Source of the DNA: Actinocorallia sp039871655 | GTDB lineage: Bacteria > Actinomycetota > Actinomycetes > Streptosporangiales > Streptosporangiaceae | DNA: 64,000 nucleotides | NCBI RefSeq assembly: GCF_039871655.1 | Contig: NZ_JBDPLZ010000007.1 | Span: 62,001-126,000, forward strand | Direction: 5' to 3' | In this document: positions 8,111 to 16,145 of the stretch, one piece after another | How the letters are laid out: each line of letters begins with the position of its first letter | Numbering within the stretch: the first letter of the stretch is position 1 | Program-made: the position numbers and the translations under genes | Notes under the pieces: model-generated | Seen by the model: the letters and a program-made list of their open reading frames with translations, nothing else | The model's database searches: none | What the model was told of the DNA's origin: nothing

Positions 8111-9057
8111 GCACGGCCGCGCCCTCACTCCTGCACCAGGCCCTCCTGCACGGCGGCACGGAGGAATTCCTCGACGCCGCCGTGCCCTTCCTGCGCGAGG
8201 GCTTCGCCGCCGGCGACCACATCCTCGCCGTGCTCCCGCGCACCCGCGGGGAGGCGCTGCGGGACGTCCTCGGCAAGGACGGTTCCGGGATCGGGTTCCT
8301 CGACTCGAGCGAGTTCTACCGGCACCCGGTCCGCACCATCGCCGCCTACCACGACGTGCTGCGCCAGACCGCGCCCCGCAGGCTGCGCGCGCTGGCCGAA
8401 CTGAACTGGAGCGGCCGGCTCCAGGAGTGGGAGCGGCGCGAGTGGTACCGCTACGAGGCGCTGGTGAACGCGGTCTTCAACGGCTCCAACGCGCAGGTCA
8501 TCTGCTCCTATGACCGCTCCCTGGTGCCTCCCCCGGTCGTCGAGCAGGCCCGGCGCACCCATCCGGAGCTCTTCGAGGGCGGGTTCCACCCGGCCTACAA
8601 CGACAGGTACACCCGGCCCGAGCGCTACGACGCCGGCCGCGACCGCCTCCCCCTGCCCGAGATGCCCGCCGACGCCGACCGGCTGCCCCTCACCTCGCTG
8701 GACCTCGCCCCGATGCGTTCCTTTCTCACCGAACGGGCGCTGCGGATGGGCCTGCCGGAGGACAGGCTCGGGCCGCTCTGCATGGCGGTCAACGAGATCG
8801 CCACCAACGCGGTGGCGCACGGCACCCCGCCGATCGAGTTCCGGATCTGGCGCCAGGACGAGGCCCTGTACTGCGAGGTCGCCGACATCGGCCTGTGGCA
8901 CCCCGATCCGCTGGCGGGATTCCTGCCTCCGGAGTCCGCCGTCGAGAGCGGGTTCGGGCTGTGGAGCGCCCGGCTGCTGGTCGACCTGCTGGAGATCCGG
9001 GCCGGCCACCACGGCACCCGGGTGCGGCTGCGGATGGACTGCCCGGCCTCCGCCTAA
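8107..9057 (+). CDS. MEDS domain plus HATPase (RsbW-like) anti-sigma-type kinase (copy 2)
   Basis: A 316-residue protein paralogous to 6168-7088. Its MEDS domain covers EFLDAAVPFLREGFAAGD through RALAELNWSGR. The HATPase N-box is NEIATNAVAHGTPP, with the later boxes CEVADIGLWHPD and FGLWSARLLVDLL. The start at 8107 overlaps the upstream stop as ATGA, implying coupled translation. Its 3' end overlaps the convergent rdgB gene by 4 nt and leaves no room for a dedicated terminator. Confidence 0.85.
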   Translation: MSTAAPSLLHQALLHGGTEEFLDAAVPFLREGFAAGDHILAVLPRTRGEALRDVLGKDGSGIGFLDSSEFYRHPVRTIAAYHDVLRQTAPRRLRALAELNWSGRLQEWERREWYRYEALVNAVFNGSNAQVICSYDRSLVPPPVVEQARRTHPELFEGGFHPAYNDRYTRPERYDAGRDRLPLPEMPADADRLPLTSLDLAPMRSFLTERALRMGLPEDRLGPLCMAVNEIATNAVAHGTPPIEFRIWRQDEALYCEVADIGLWHPDPLAGFLPPESAVESGFGLWSARLLVDLLEIRAGHHGTRVRLRMDCPASA

Positions 9058-9661
9058 CCGCCGAGCCCGTCCAGGTAGGCGGCCAGGGCGCGGAAGGCGC
9101 GGCCGCGGTGGCTGACCCGCGTCTTCTCCTCCGCGGTCAGCTCCGCCGTGGTCCTGCCCAGTTCGGCGAGCTCGAAGATGGGGTCGTAGCCGAAACCGCC
9201 GGTGCCGCGCGGCTCCCGGATGATCCGGCCGTCCATGCGGCCCTCCACCACGTGCTCGCGCCCGTCCGGGTGCACGACCGCCGCCGCGCAGACGAAGTGC
9301 GCGCCGCGCTCGGCGTCGGGGACGTCGGACAGCTGGTCGAGGACGAGTTCGAGGTTGGCCCTGTCGCGGCCCCCCGGGTGCTCCCCGCCGAACCGGCCCG
9401 ACCAGCGGGCCGACAGCACCCCCGGCATGCCGTTCAGCGCGTCCACGCACAGCCCCGAGTCGTCGGAGACCGCAGGCAGCCCGGTGTGCTCGGCGATGGC
9501 CCTGGCCTTGAGCAGCGCGTTGCCCGCGAAGGTGAGCTCGGTCTCCGGCACGTCGGGGGCGTCGGGATAGGACTCCAGGCCCACCACGGTGTAGGAGGTG
9601 AGCAGGTCCCGCAGCTCGATGATCTTTCCGGGGTTGCGGGTGGCCAGGACCAGGCCGTCGC

Positions 9662-9665
<4 letters not shown>
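9054..9665 (-). CDS. rdgB: Non-canonical purine NTP pyrophosphatase (RdgB/HAM1)
   Basis: A 203-residue protein. It hydrolyses ITP, dITP and XTP to monophosphates, which prevents their incorporation into nucleic acids. Family marks are LATRNPGKIIELRDLL at the N-terminus, TFAGNALLKARAIAEHTGLPAVSDDSGL (substrate and metal site), GMPGVLSARWSG, FGYDPIF and the C-terminal KTRVSHRGRAFRAL. The ATG at 9665 overlaps the rph stop by 4 nt (ATGA), so rph and rdgB are translationally coupled, a common actinobacterial arrangement. Confidence 0.96.
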
Positions 9666-10381
<716 letters not shown>

Positions 10382-10402
10382 GGGGCCAGCCTACCGGTGC
10401 CG

Positions 10403-11149
10403 CTAAAGCCGATAGACGGTCCCGCTTCGGGCCAGGTCGATCGGCCCTCCGTAGGCGGCGGTCTTCGCCTCCACGAGCGATTTCTCCTCGTCGTTCCACG
10501 GGACGAGGTGGGTCAGCACCAGCCGCCCCACCTGCGCGCGTTCGGCGTACTCGGCCGCCTCCTTCGCGGTCAGGTGGAGGTTGGGCGGGTTGTCCCCCTC
10601 CAGGAAGGAGGCCTCGCACAGGAACAGGTCGACGCCTTCGGCCAGGTCCACCAGGGTGTCGGTCGGCCCCGTGTCGCCGGAGTAGGCGAGCGAGCCTCCC
10701 TGCGCCGAGGTGATCCGGAACCCGTACGACTCGATGACGTGGTTGACGGGCTCGCAGACGATCTCGAACGGGCCGGCCTCGAACTTGCGGGTCAGCGCGG
10801 TGAAATCGAATGTGTCCGTCATGCCGGGATCGGGGGCGAGGTCGTAGGCCTCGGCCATCCGCCTCGCCGAGTGCTCCGGCCCGAAGACCGGGATCTTCGG
10901 CTTCTCACCGTGCGGGCAGTACTTGCGCGCCACGTAGTAGCCGCACAGGTCCATGCAGTGGTCGGCGTGCAGATGGGAGATCGCGATCGCGTCGATGTCG
11001 TACAGGTCGTGATGGCGCTGGAGGGCTCCCAGCGCGCCGTTGCCGAAGTCGAGGAGGAGGGAGTAGCCGTCCTCCTCGAGCAGATAGCAGGAGGCGGGGC
11101 TGTCAGGCCCCGGGAAGCTGCCGGAGCAGCCGATCACAGTCACCCGCAC
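10403..11149 (-). CDS. MBL-fold metallohydrolase (RNase Z / cyclic-phosphodiesterase-like)
   Basis: A 248-residue metallo-beta-lactamase-fold protein. The Zn-binding motif ISHLHADHCMDL gives the HxHxDH signature. Further metal ligands are likely in VNHVIESYGFRI, LAYSGDTGPTD and the C-terminal LTHL. The N-terminal MRVTVIGCSGSFPGP is characteristic of a conserved actinobacterial group located next to murI and rph (Rv1339-like). Members of this group have been linked to cyclic-nucleotide phosphodiester hydrolysis; that role here is inference. Confidence 0.88.
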   Translation of the reverse strand: MRVTVIGCSGSFPGPDSPASCYLLEEDGYSLLLDFGNGALGALQRHHDLYDIDAIAISHLHADHCMDLCGYYVARKYCPHGEKPKIPVFGPEHSARRMAEAYDLAPDPGMTDTFDFTALTRKFEAGPFEIVCEPVNHVIESYGFRITSAQGGSLAYSGDTGPTDTLVDLAEGVDLFLCEASFLEGDNPPNLHLTAKEAAEYAERAQVGRLVLTHLVPWNDEEKSLVEAKTAAYGGPIDLARSGTVYRL

Positions 11150-11174
11150 GGGGAGCTCCTCTACTTACTGTGGT

Positions 11175-11996
11175 TCATGGGGTGAGACGGAACACGCTCG
11201 TGTCCGAGGGGGACTCGACGTAGCCGAGTACCGGCCCCAGGAAACGGCGCCCGATCGTGCGGAACACCTCGGGATCACCGGTCGCGCGGAACCGGTGGAC
11301 GGGTGGGGCGGCGGCCTCCGCGCGGGCCAGCCCCCTGTCGTGCAGCAGTCGGTAGACGTCCTTGGCGGTCTCGTCCGCGCTGGAGACGAGGGTCACGCCG
11401 TCGCCGACGACATAGGAGATCACCCCGGTCAGCAGCGGATAGTGCGTGCAGCCGAGGATCAGCGTGTCGCATTCGGCTTCGATGATCGGCCTCAGGTACT
11501 CGCGCGCCACGTCGAGCAGTTCCTCGCTCATCGTGACACCGCTCTCCACGAACTCCACGAACCGCGGGCAGGCCGCGCTGGTGAGCTCGATGTGCGGGGC
11601 GATGGCGAAGGCGTCGTCGTAGGCGCGGCTGGTCACCGTGGCCCGGGTCGCGATCAGCCCGACCCTGCCGTTGCGGGTGGCGGAGACGGCCCGCCGCGCG
11701 GCGGGGAAGATCACCTCGACGACGGGGACGTCGTAGCGTTCCCTGGCGTCGCGCAGCATCGCCGAGCTGGCGCTGTTGCAGGCGATCACGAGCATCTTCA
11801 CGCCCTCTTTGACCAGCTGGTCGAGCATCTCGAGGGCGTATCCGCGGACCTCGGCGATCGGCCGGGGCCCGTAGGGCTGGCGCGCCGAGTCGCCCAGATA
11901 GAGGATCGGCTCTCCGGGCAATTGGTCCAGGACGGCTCGGGCTACCGTGAGTCCGCCGAAGCCGCTGTCGAAGATACCGATGGGCGCGTCTGACAT
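11175..11996 (-). CDS. murI: Glutamate racemase
   Basis: A 273-residue cofactor-independent racemase that supplies D-glutamate for peptidoglycan. The sequence shows the start PIGIFDSGFGGLTVARAVLD, LYLGDSARQPYGPRP, the first catalytic Cys in VIACNSASSA and the second in ILGCTHYPLL. The length fits the family. It lies 25 bp upstream of the MBL gene on the same strand. A palindrome 28-42 bp before its start (12024-12038) could be regulatory. Confidence 0.97.
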   Translation of the reverse strand: MSDAPIGIFDSGFGGLTVARAVLDQLPGEPILYLGDSARQPYGPRPIAEVRGYALEMLDQLVKEGVKMLVIACNSASSAMLRDARERYDVPVVEVIFPAARRAVSATRNGRVGLIATRATVTSRAYDDAFAIAPHIELTSAACPRFVEFVESGVTMSEELLDVAREYLRPIIEAECDTLILGCTHYPLLTGVISYVVGDGVTLVSSADETAKDVYRLLHDRGLARAEAAAPPVHRFRATGDPEVFRTIGRRFLGPVLGYVESPSDTSVFRLTP

Positions 11997-12023
11997 GACG
12001 CCCTAGGCTATGCGAAGACGTCC

Positions 12024-12038
12024 TCACACATTGTGTGA
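12024..12038. promoter_or_regulatory. Palindrome TCACACA-T-TGTGTGA upstream of murI
   Basis: A perfect 7-bp inverted repeat with a 1-bp centre lies between the murI start (11996) and the thioesterase stop (12057). A second small inverted repeat (CGATACATCG) lies close by at 12043-12052. The size suits a repressor site; no matching regulator is nearby, so this is a candidate only. Confidence 0.35.
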
Positions 12039-12056
12039 CGCTCGATACATCGACAC

Positions 12057-12869
12057 TTACCCACGAGTACGTGCGGCGCGTGCGAGCTGCCTGCTCTGTG
12101 CGACCAGATTTCCGGCGGCGTCCCAGACCTCCACGTCCTCGTCACACCACCCCTCGCTCACCATGCGCCCCGTCCCGTGCACGGTGAGCCAGCCGGGTGC
12201 GGGCAGCGCCCGCAGGTGCCAGGTCAGCTCGACCGTGGGCGACCAGCCCGGGAAACCGGCGTTCGCCACCACGGGGATCAGCGCGTCGATGGCCAGCGCC
12301 AGAACGTAGGGGTCGGGTTCGTCCCCGTCCTCCAGTCGCACGTGGGCCCGCATCTCCGGCCGGCCCGTCGGGCTTCCGTCCAGCCAGCCCATCGCCGCCG
12401 GGTCGAACCGCATGTCCACGTGGGCGGGGAAGCCCTTCTTCGCACGCTCCCTCCCGCGCGGGGGGCAGTCCTCGGGCGCGGGCATCGGCGCGGGGGGCTC
12501 GCCCAGGTAGGCGGGCTTCGCGTCGGGGTCGAGCGTGCCGGTCGTCACCAGCGCGTCCAGCAGCGCCTCGCCGTTCTGCATGAGGGAGGCGCGGGCCATG
12601 GAGGCGGTCCTGCCCTCCTTGCGCGACTCGACGACGACCTCGGCCGGGCCCGGCAGCCCCGGACGCAGGAAGCTCACCGCGGTGGAGATCGGGTGGGCGT
12701 GCGCGGACTCGGCGACGGCGGCCCGCATCAGGACGGCCATGAGGTATCCGCCGTTCAGCACGACGGGTCCGCCCGGCTTCGTCTCGAAGCCGAAGGCCTC
12801 GGTCAGCCGGGCCCGGTAACGGCCCTCCCCCAGGGGGGAGACCGCCGTCCCCTCGCTGAAAATCGTCAT
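12057..12869 (-). CDS. Thioesterase family protein (TesB-like double hotdog)
   Basis: A 270-residue acyl-CoA thioesterase-like protein. The pattern VVLNGGYLMAVLMRAA, AVSFLRPGLPGPAEVVVE and the second-half VELTWHLRALPAPGWL correspond to the two hotdog repeats of the TesB-related thioesterase superfamily. No residue set lets me name the substrate. It is encoded upstream of murI on the same strand with a 60-bp gap, and divergent from the L7/L12-like gene. Confidence 0.8.
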   Translation of the reverse strand: MTIFSEGTAVSPLGEGRYRARLTEAFGFETKPGGPVVLNGGYLMAVLMRAAVAESAHAHPISTAVSFLRPGLPGPAEVVVESRKEGRTASMARASLMQNGEALLDALVTTGTLDPDAKPAYLGEPPAPMPAPEDCPPRGRERAKKGFPAHVDMRFDPAAMGWLDGSPTGRPEMRAHVRLEDGDEPDPYVLALAIDALIPVVANAGFPGWSPTVELTWHLRALPAPGWLTVHGTGRMVSEGWCDEDVEVWDAAGNLVAQSRQLARAARTRG

Positions 12870-13001
12870 GCCACACCCCGCCGAATCCAGACCGAACTGC
12901 GTTCGGCTGGCCAGCCTACCGACCCCTTCCCGGAAGGGGGAGATCGGTTAGCCTGAACACGCCCTCCCGCTCGCCCCCCGGCCCGAGGAACGGACAAGGA
13001 A

Positions 13002-13337
13002 TTGATCTTCAAGAAGCGCCCCGATCCCGTCCCCTTCTCCCTCCTCCTGACGCCGGAGCTGCTCTCGGAGCTCAGGGCCCTGCTCGGTCAGAGGAAGAAG
13101 ATCTACGCGATCAAGCTGCTGCGCGACCACACCGGGCTCGGCCTCAAAGAGGCCAAGGACATGGTGGACGCGATCGAGCGCGGGTACGAGCCGCCCATGC
13201 GGTCGCGGGCTCCGCTGTCAGAGCGGGTGCGGGCGCTGCGCGACGCCGGGGACCACGCCTCGGCCGTCGCGATGGTCCAGGCGGAGACCGGGATGGACAG
13301 GAGCGAGGCCGAACGGTTCGTCAGCGTGCTCGGCTGA
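13002..13337 (+). CDS. Stand-alone ribosomal L7/L12 C-terminal-domain-like protein
   Basis: A 111-residue protein starting at TTG 13002, preceded by AAGGA. The segment KKIYAIKLLRDHTGLGLKEAKDMVDAIE is the alpha-helical core of the L7/L12 C-terminal domain, the factor-binding part of the ribosomal stalk. The N-terminal dimerisation domain and hinge of true L7/L12 are missing. A second, similar helix pair (RVRALRDAGDHASAVAMVQAETG) follows at the C-terminus. It may bind translation factors or another partner; its function is not established. Confidence 0.75.
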   Translation: MIFKKRPDPVPFSLLLTPELLSELRALLGQRKKIYAIKLLRDHTGLGLKEAKDMVDAIERGYEPPMRSRAPLSERVRALRDAGDHASAVAMVQAETGMDRSEAERFVSVLG

Positions 13338-13376
13338 ACCCGGCCCCTTCCGCCCGCCGGGACGCCGACGCCGGAG

Positions 13377-13401
13377 GCCGGGGGCGGCGGCCGCCCCCGG
13401 C
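13377..13401. terminator. GC hairpin between convergent genes
   Basis: The stem GCCGGGGGC / GCCCCCGGC with a 7-nt loop lies between the L7/L12-like gene (ends 13337) and cysM (ends 13412). It lacks a T-run, so it may be a weak or factor-assisted terminator. Confidence 0.6.
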
Positions 13402-13411
13402 TCGTGCGGCG

Positions 13412-14359
13412 TCAGGCCCAGAGCTGGCCTTCGAGCGCGGCCTCTGCCTCGTCCAGGGTGCCGTGGTAGGCGCCCGTGGACAGGTACTTCCAGCCGCCGT
13501 CCGCGACCGGGAAGGCGATGTCGGCGCGCTCCCCGGCCTTGACCGCCTTGGCGGCCATGCCCAGGGCGGCGTGCAGCGACGCGCCGGTGGAGATGCCGGC
13601 GAAGATGCCCTCCTCCTCCAGCAGCTGGCGGGTGCGGCGCAGCGCGTCGCCGGAGGTGACGGAGAAGCGGGTGGTCAGGACGCTCGGGTCGTACAGCTCC
13701 GGCACGAAGCCCTCGTCGATGTTGCGCAGCCCGTAGACCAGGTCGCCGTACCGGGGCTCGGCTGCGACGATCTTGATGCCGGGGACGTGCTCGCGCAGGA
13801 ACCGCCCGGTGCCCATCAGGGTGCCGGTGGTGCCCAGGCCCGCCACGAAGTGCGTGATCGTCGGCAGGTCCTCCAGCAGCTCGGGGCCGGTCGACTCATA
13901 ATGGGCGAGCGCGTTGGCCTCGTTGCCGTACTGGTAGAGCATGACCCAGTCGGGATGCTCGGCGGCCAGGCCCTTGGCCACCCGGACCGCCTCGTTGGAG
14001 CCGCCCGCGGCGGGCGAGGAGATGATCTCCGCGCCCCACATCCGCAGCAGCTGGCGGCGCTCCTCGGAGGTGTTCTCCGGCATCACGCAGATGATGCGGT
14101 AGCCCTTGAGCTTGGCCGCCATGGCCAGCGAGATCCCGGTGTTGCCCGAGGTGGGCTCCAGGATGGTGCAGCCGGGGGTGAGCAGACCGTCCTTCTCGGC
14201 CTTCTGGACCATCCACAACGCGGGCCGGTCCTTGATCGAGCCGGTCGGGTTGCGGTCCTCCAGCTTGGCCCACAGCCGGACCTCGGGGGACGGGGACAGG
14301 CGGGGCAGCCCCACCAGCGGGGTGTGCCCCACCGAGTCCAGCAGGGATTCGTAGCGCAC
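13412..14359 (-). CDS. cysM: Cysteine synthase CysM (O-phosphoserine and CysO-thiocarboxylate dependent)
   Basis: A 315-residue PLP enzyme. The PLP lysine is K43 in NPTGSIKDRPA. The PLP-binding loop is EPTSGNTGISLAMAAKLKG, the glycine-rich phosphate loop is AGLGTTGTLMGTGR, and the C-terminus is GQLWA. The sequence is extremely close to my memory of mycobacterial CysM, which uses O-phosphoserine and the thiocarboxylated carrier CysO rather than O-acetylserine and sulfide. The directly adjacent cysO gene (3 bp upstream) and mec support that route. Confidence 0.95.
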   Translation of the reverse strand: MRYESLLDSVGHTPLVGLPRLSPSPEVRLWAKLEDRNPTGSIKDRPALWMVQKAEKDGLLTPGCTILEPTSGNTGISLAMAAKLKGYRIICVMPENTSEERRQLLRMWGAEIISSPAAGGSNEAVRVAKGLAAEHPDWVMLYQYGNEANALAHYESTGPELLEDLPTITHFVAGLGTTGTLMGTGRFLREHVPGIKIVAAEPRYGDLVYGLRNIDEGFVPELYDPSVLTTRFSVTSGDALRRTRQLLEEEGIFAGISTGASLHAALGMAAKAVKAGERADIAFPVADGGWKYLSTGAYHGTLDEAEAALEGQLWA

Positions 14360-14362
14360 GGC

Positions 14363-14635
14363 TCAGCCGCCGGCGACGGCCGGGAGGACCGTGACGGTGT
14401 CGCCGTCGGCGACCTGGGTGTCCAGGCCCCCCAGGAAACGCACGTCCTCGTCGTTCAGGTAGACGTTGACGAAACGGCGCAGGCCCTTCTCGTCGACCAG
14501 CCGGTCCCGCAGGCCGGGGTGGCGGGCGTCCAGGTCGCTGAACAGCTCGTCCAGGCTTCCGCCCTTGCCTTCGACGGCCTTGGCTCCGTCGGTGAGGTTG
14601 CGCAGGATCGTGGGGATCCGGACCTCGATCGCCAT
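14363..14635 (-). CDS. cysO: Sulfur carrier protein CysO (ThiS/MoaD family)
   Basis: A 90-residue ubiquitin-like sulfur carrier. The sequence ends in the diglycine tail LPAVAGG, the site of thiocarboxylation. The conserved RFVNVYLNDEDVRFLGGLDT and VADGDTVTVLP segments match CysO. The start at 14635 (MAIEVRIPTILR) is chosen because GGAG lies at a good distance upstream; an ATG at 14650 has no ribosome binding site. It donates sulfur to CysM, the next gene. A leader ORF lies upstream at 14682-14741. Confidence 0.95.
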   Translation of the reverse strand: MAIEVRIPTILRNLTDGAKAVEGKGGSLDELFSDLDARHPGLRDRLVDEKGLRRFVNVYLNDEDVRFLGGLDTQVADGDTVTVLPAVAGG

Positions 14636-14681
14636 CTCGGTGATCTCCATTCAAAAAGTCGTTACGGCTCGGGGACGGGCG

Positions 14682-14741
14682 TCACCGACAGTCGTACACG
14701 ACCTCGGCACGCGAGTGGGCGAAGAGGAAGCTCTGGACCAT
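14682..14741 (-). CDS. 19-residue leader peptide ending Tyr-Asp-Cys-Arg upstream of cysO-cysM
   Basis: A short ORF, ATG to TGA, encoding MVQSFLFAHSRAEVVYDCR. It sits in the otherwise unexplained 131-bp gap between mec and cysO. A Cys codon lies just before the stop. A short self-pairing segment (GTCGT-GT-ACGAC) covers its end, and a CGAC-TTTTT run follows about 45 nt later, just before the cysO ribosome binding site. A hexamer TAAACT lies 8-13 nt before the ATG. Actinobacteria are known to use cysteine-codon leader ORFs to attenuate sulfur genes; that function here is inference from position and composition. Confidence 0.55.
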   Translation of the reverse strand: MVQSFLFAHSRAEVVYDCR

Positions 14742-14766
14742 GACTCCGAGTTTACCCGGGTCCGGG

Positions 14767-15198
14767 TCACGCGGATTCGTAGGCCTCCACGATCCTCACC
14801 TCTTCCTCGGTGACGACGCCGTCCACGATCCGGTACGAACGAAATTCCGTCTCATTCTCTTCCCGGGTGGAGACCAGGACGTAGTGGGCGTTCGGCTCCG
14901 CGGCGTAGGACACGTCGGTCCGGGAGGGGTAGGCCTCGGTCGCGGTGTGCGAGTGGTAGATGACCACCGGCTCCTCGTCCCGGTCGTCCATCTCCCGCCA
15001 GACCTTGAGCTGCTCGAGCGAGTCGAAGCGGTAGAAGGTCGGGGAACGCTCGGCGTTCTCCATGGAGACGAAACGCTCGGGCCGGTCGCTGCCGATCGGC
15101 CCGGCCACCACGCCGCAGGCCTCGTCGGGGTGGTCGGCGCGCGCGTGCGCCGTGATCTGGTCGACGATCTCCTGGGTGATGGTCAGCATGAGCCGCAT
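14767..15198 (-). CDS. mec: Mec, JAMM/M67 metallopeptidase (CysO-cysteine hydrolase)
   Basis: A 143-residue zinc JAMM peptidase that releases cysteine from the CysO-cysteine adduct. Metal and catalytic residues are visible: Glu in HPDEACG (about E26), YHSHTATEAYPSRTD (H82, H84, S92, D95). Segments GSDRPERF, NAERSPTFYRFDS, EQLKVWREM and SYRIVDG match mycobacterial Mec closely. The start could be 15198 or 15189; neither has a strong ribosome binding site. It lies in the same-strand cluster clpS-DUF2017-mec-(leader)-cysO-cysM. Confidence 0.93.
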   Translation of the reverse strand: MRLMLTITQEIVDQITAHARADHPDEACGVVAGPIGSDRPERFVSMENAERSPTFYRFDSLEQLKVWREMDDRDEEPVVIYHSHTATEAYPSRTDVSYAAEPNAHYVLVSTREENETEFRSYRIVDGVVTEEEVRIVEAYESA

Positions 15199-15233
15199 AT
15201 TACCCAGGAGGAACATGCCGGGCGACGCCCGTC

Positions 15234-15767
15234 TCACTCGCCCCACAGGCAGTGGACCAGACCGTCCTGGAGCTGGGTCAGCCAGTCGTAGGTGACGATC
15301 ATGGTGTACTCCGGGTCGTCCTCGTCCAGATCGCGGAACCTGTCGTGATCGTCCTCCGACAGCTCCAGCCGGGTGCCCAGGGCCAGCCGCAGATCGTTGA
15401 GCACCCGCAGCCAGGCCTGCGCCTGCTCGGCGTCCAGCCGCACGTCGGACCCCTCGCCGAGGGTCCGCAGGGCGAGCTCGGAGTCGCGCTCCTTGCCCTC
15501 GCGCAGGGACGCCTCGGTGTAGCGGCGGAACTCCCCGGAAGCGGCCCCGTCCTCGCGGTAGCCGTCGGGGAACAGCCTGGCCAGCACCGGGTCGCCGGGC
15601 GCCTCGGTGCTCTCGGAGATGCCCAGCTCCGCCAGCCCGGGATCGCCCTTGGGCAGCTCGCCCAGCAGCTGCCGCAGCTGGCCGATGAGGTTGGCCAGCA
15701 CCGCCTTCTCCACCCGGTCCAGCGACATCCGCACGCCCGTGGAGCCCCTCCTGAAACCGCTGCCCAT
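15234..15767 (-). CDS. DUF2017 family protein
   Basis: A 177-residue cytosolic protein. Conserved parts include MSLDRVEKAVLANLIGQLRQLL, LARLFPDGYRED, EFRRYTEASLREGKERD and LNDLRLALGTRLELSEDDHD. This family sits between clpS and mec in many actinobacteria, as here. Its start codon directly abuts the clpS stop, so the genes are almost certainly cotranscribed. No function is known to me; context suggests proteolysis or sulfur-carrier chemistry. Confidence 0.85.
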   Translation of the reverse strand: MGSGFRRGSTGVRMSLDRVEKAVLANLIGQLRQLLGELPKGDPGLAELGISESTEAPGDPVLARLFPDGYREDGAASGEFRRYTEASLREGKERDSELALRTLGEGSDVRLDAEQAQAWLRVLNDLRLALGTRLELSEDDHDRFRDLDEDDPEYTMIVTYDWLTQLQDGLVHCLWGE

Positions 15768-16058
15768 CTAGTCGTCCCGCTTCACTGTCGCCCACAGCCC
15801 GTAGGAGTGGAGCACCTCGACATTGCGTTCCATCTCCTCCCTGGTACCGGAGTCGACGACGGCCCTGCCCTTGTGGTGCACATCCAGCATCAGTTTCTCG
15901 GCCTTCTCCCTGGCGAACCCGAACACGGTCTGGAAGACGTAGGTGACGTACGACATCAGATTGATGGGGTCGTTCCAGACGATGGTCAGCCACGGCAGAT
16001 CAGGACGGATCTCCTCCTCCGCATCGGGCCTCCTGACGGTGGCGGGCGCGCTGGTCAT
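15768..16058 (-). CDS. clpS: ClpS, ATP-dependent Clp protease adaptor
   Basis: A 96-residue adaptor that delivers N-degron substrates to ClpAP/ClpCP. The core motif WLTIVWNDPINLMSYVTYVFQTVFGF contains the NDP substrate-pocket region. It is followed by KAEKLMLDVHHKGRAVV and the YGLWATV end. The length is typical for actinobacteria with a charged N-terminal extension. It is the first gene of the clpS-DUF2017-mec-cysO-cysM cluster and is divergent from pncB. Confidence 0.95.
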   Translation of the reverse strand: MTSAPATVRRPDAEEEIRPDLPWLTIVWNDPINLMSYVTYVFQTVFGFAREKAEKLMLDVHHKGRAVVDSGTREEMERNVEVLHSYGLWATVKRDD

Positions 16059-16145
16059 CGGATTCTCCCTCCCTCGTTCTCGAACCTACCGGGCGCGGCC
16101 GGAAGCATCCCTACCCGTAGTCTGCGGAGAGTGGACCCGCAAGAG

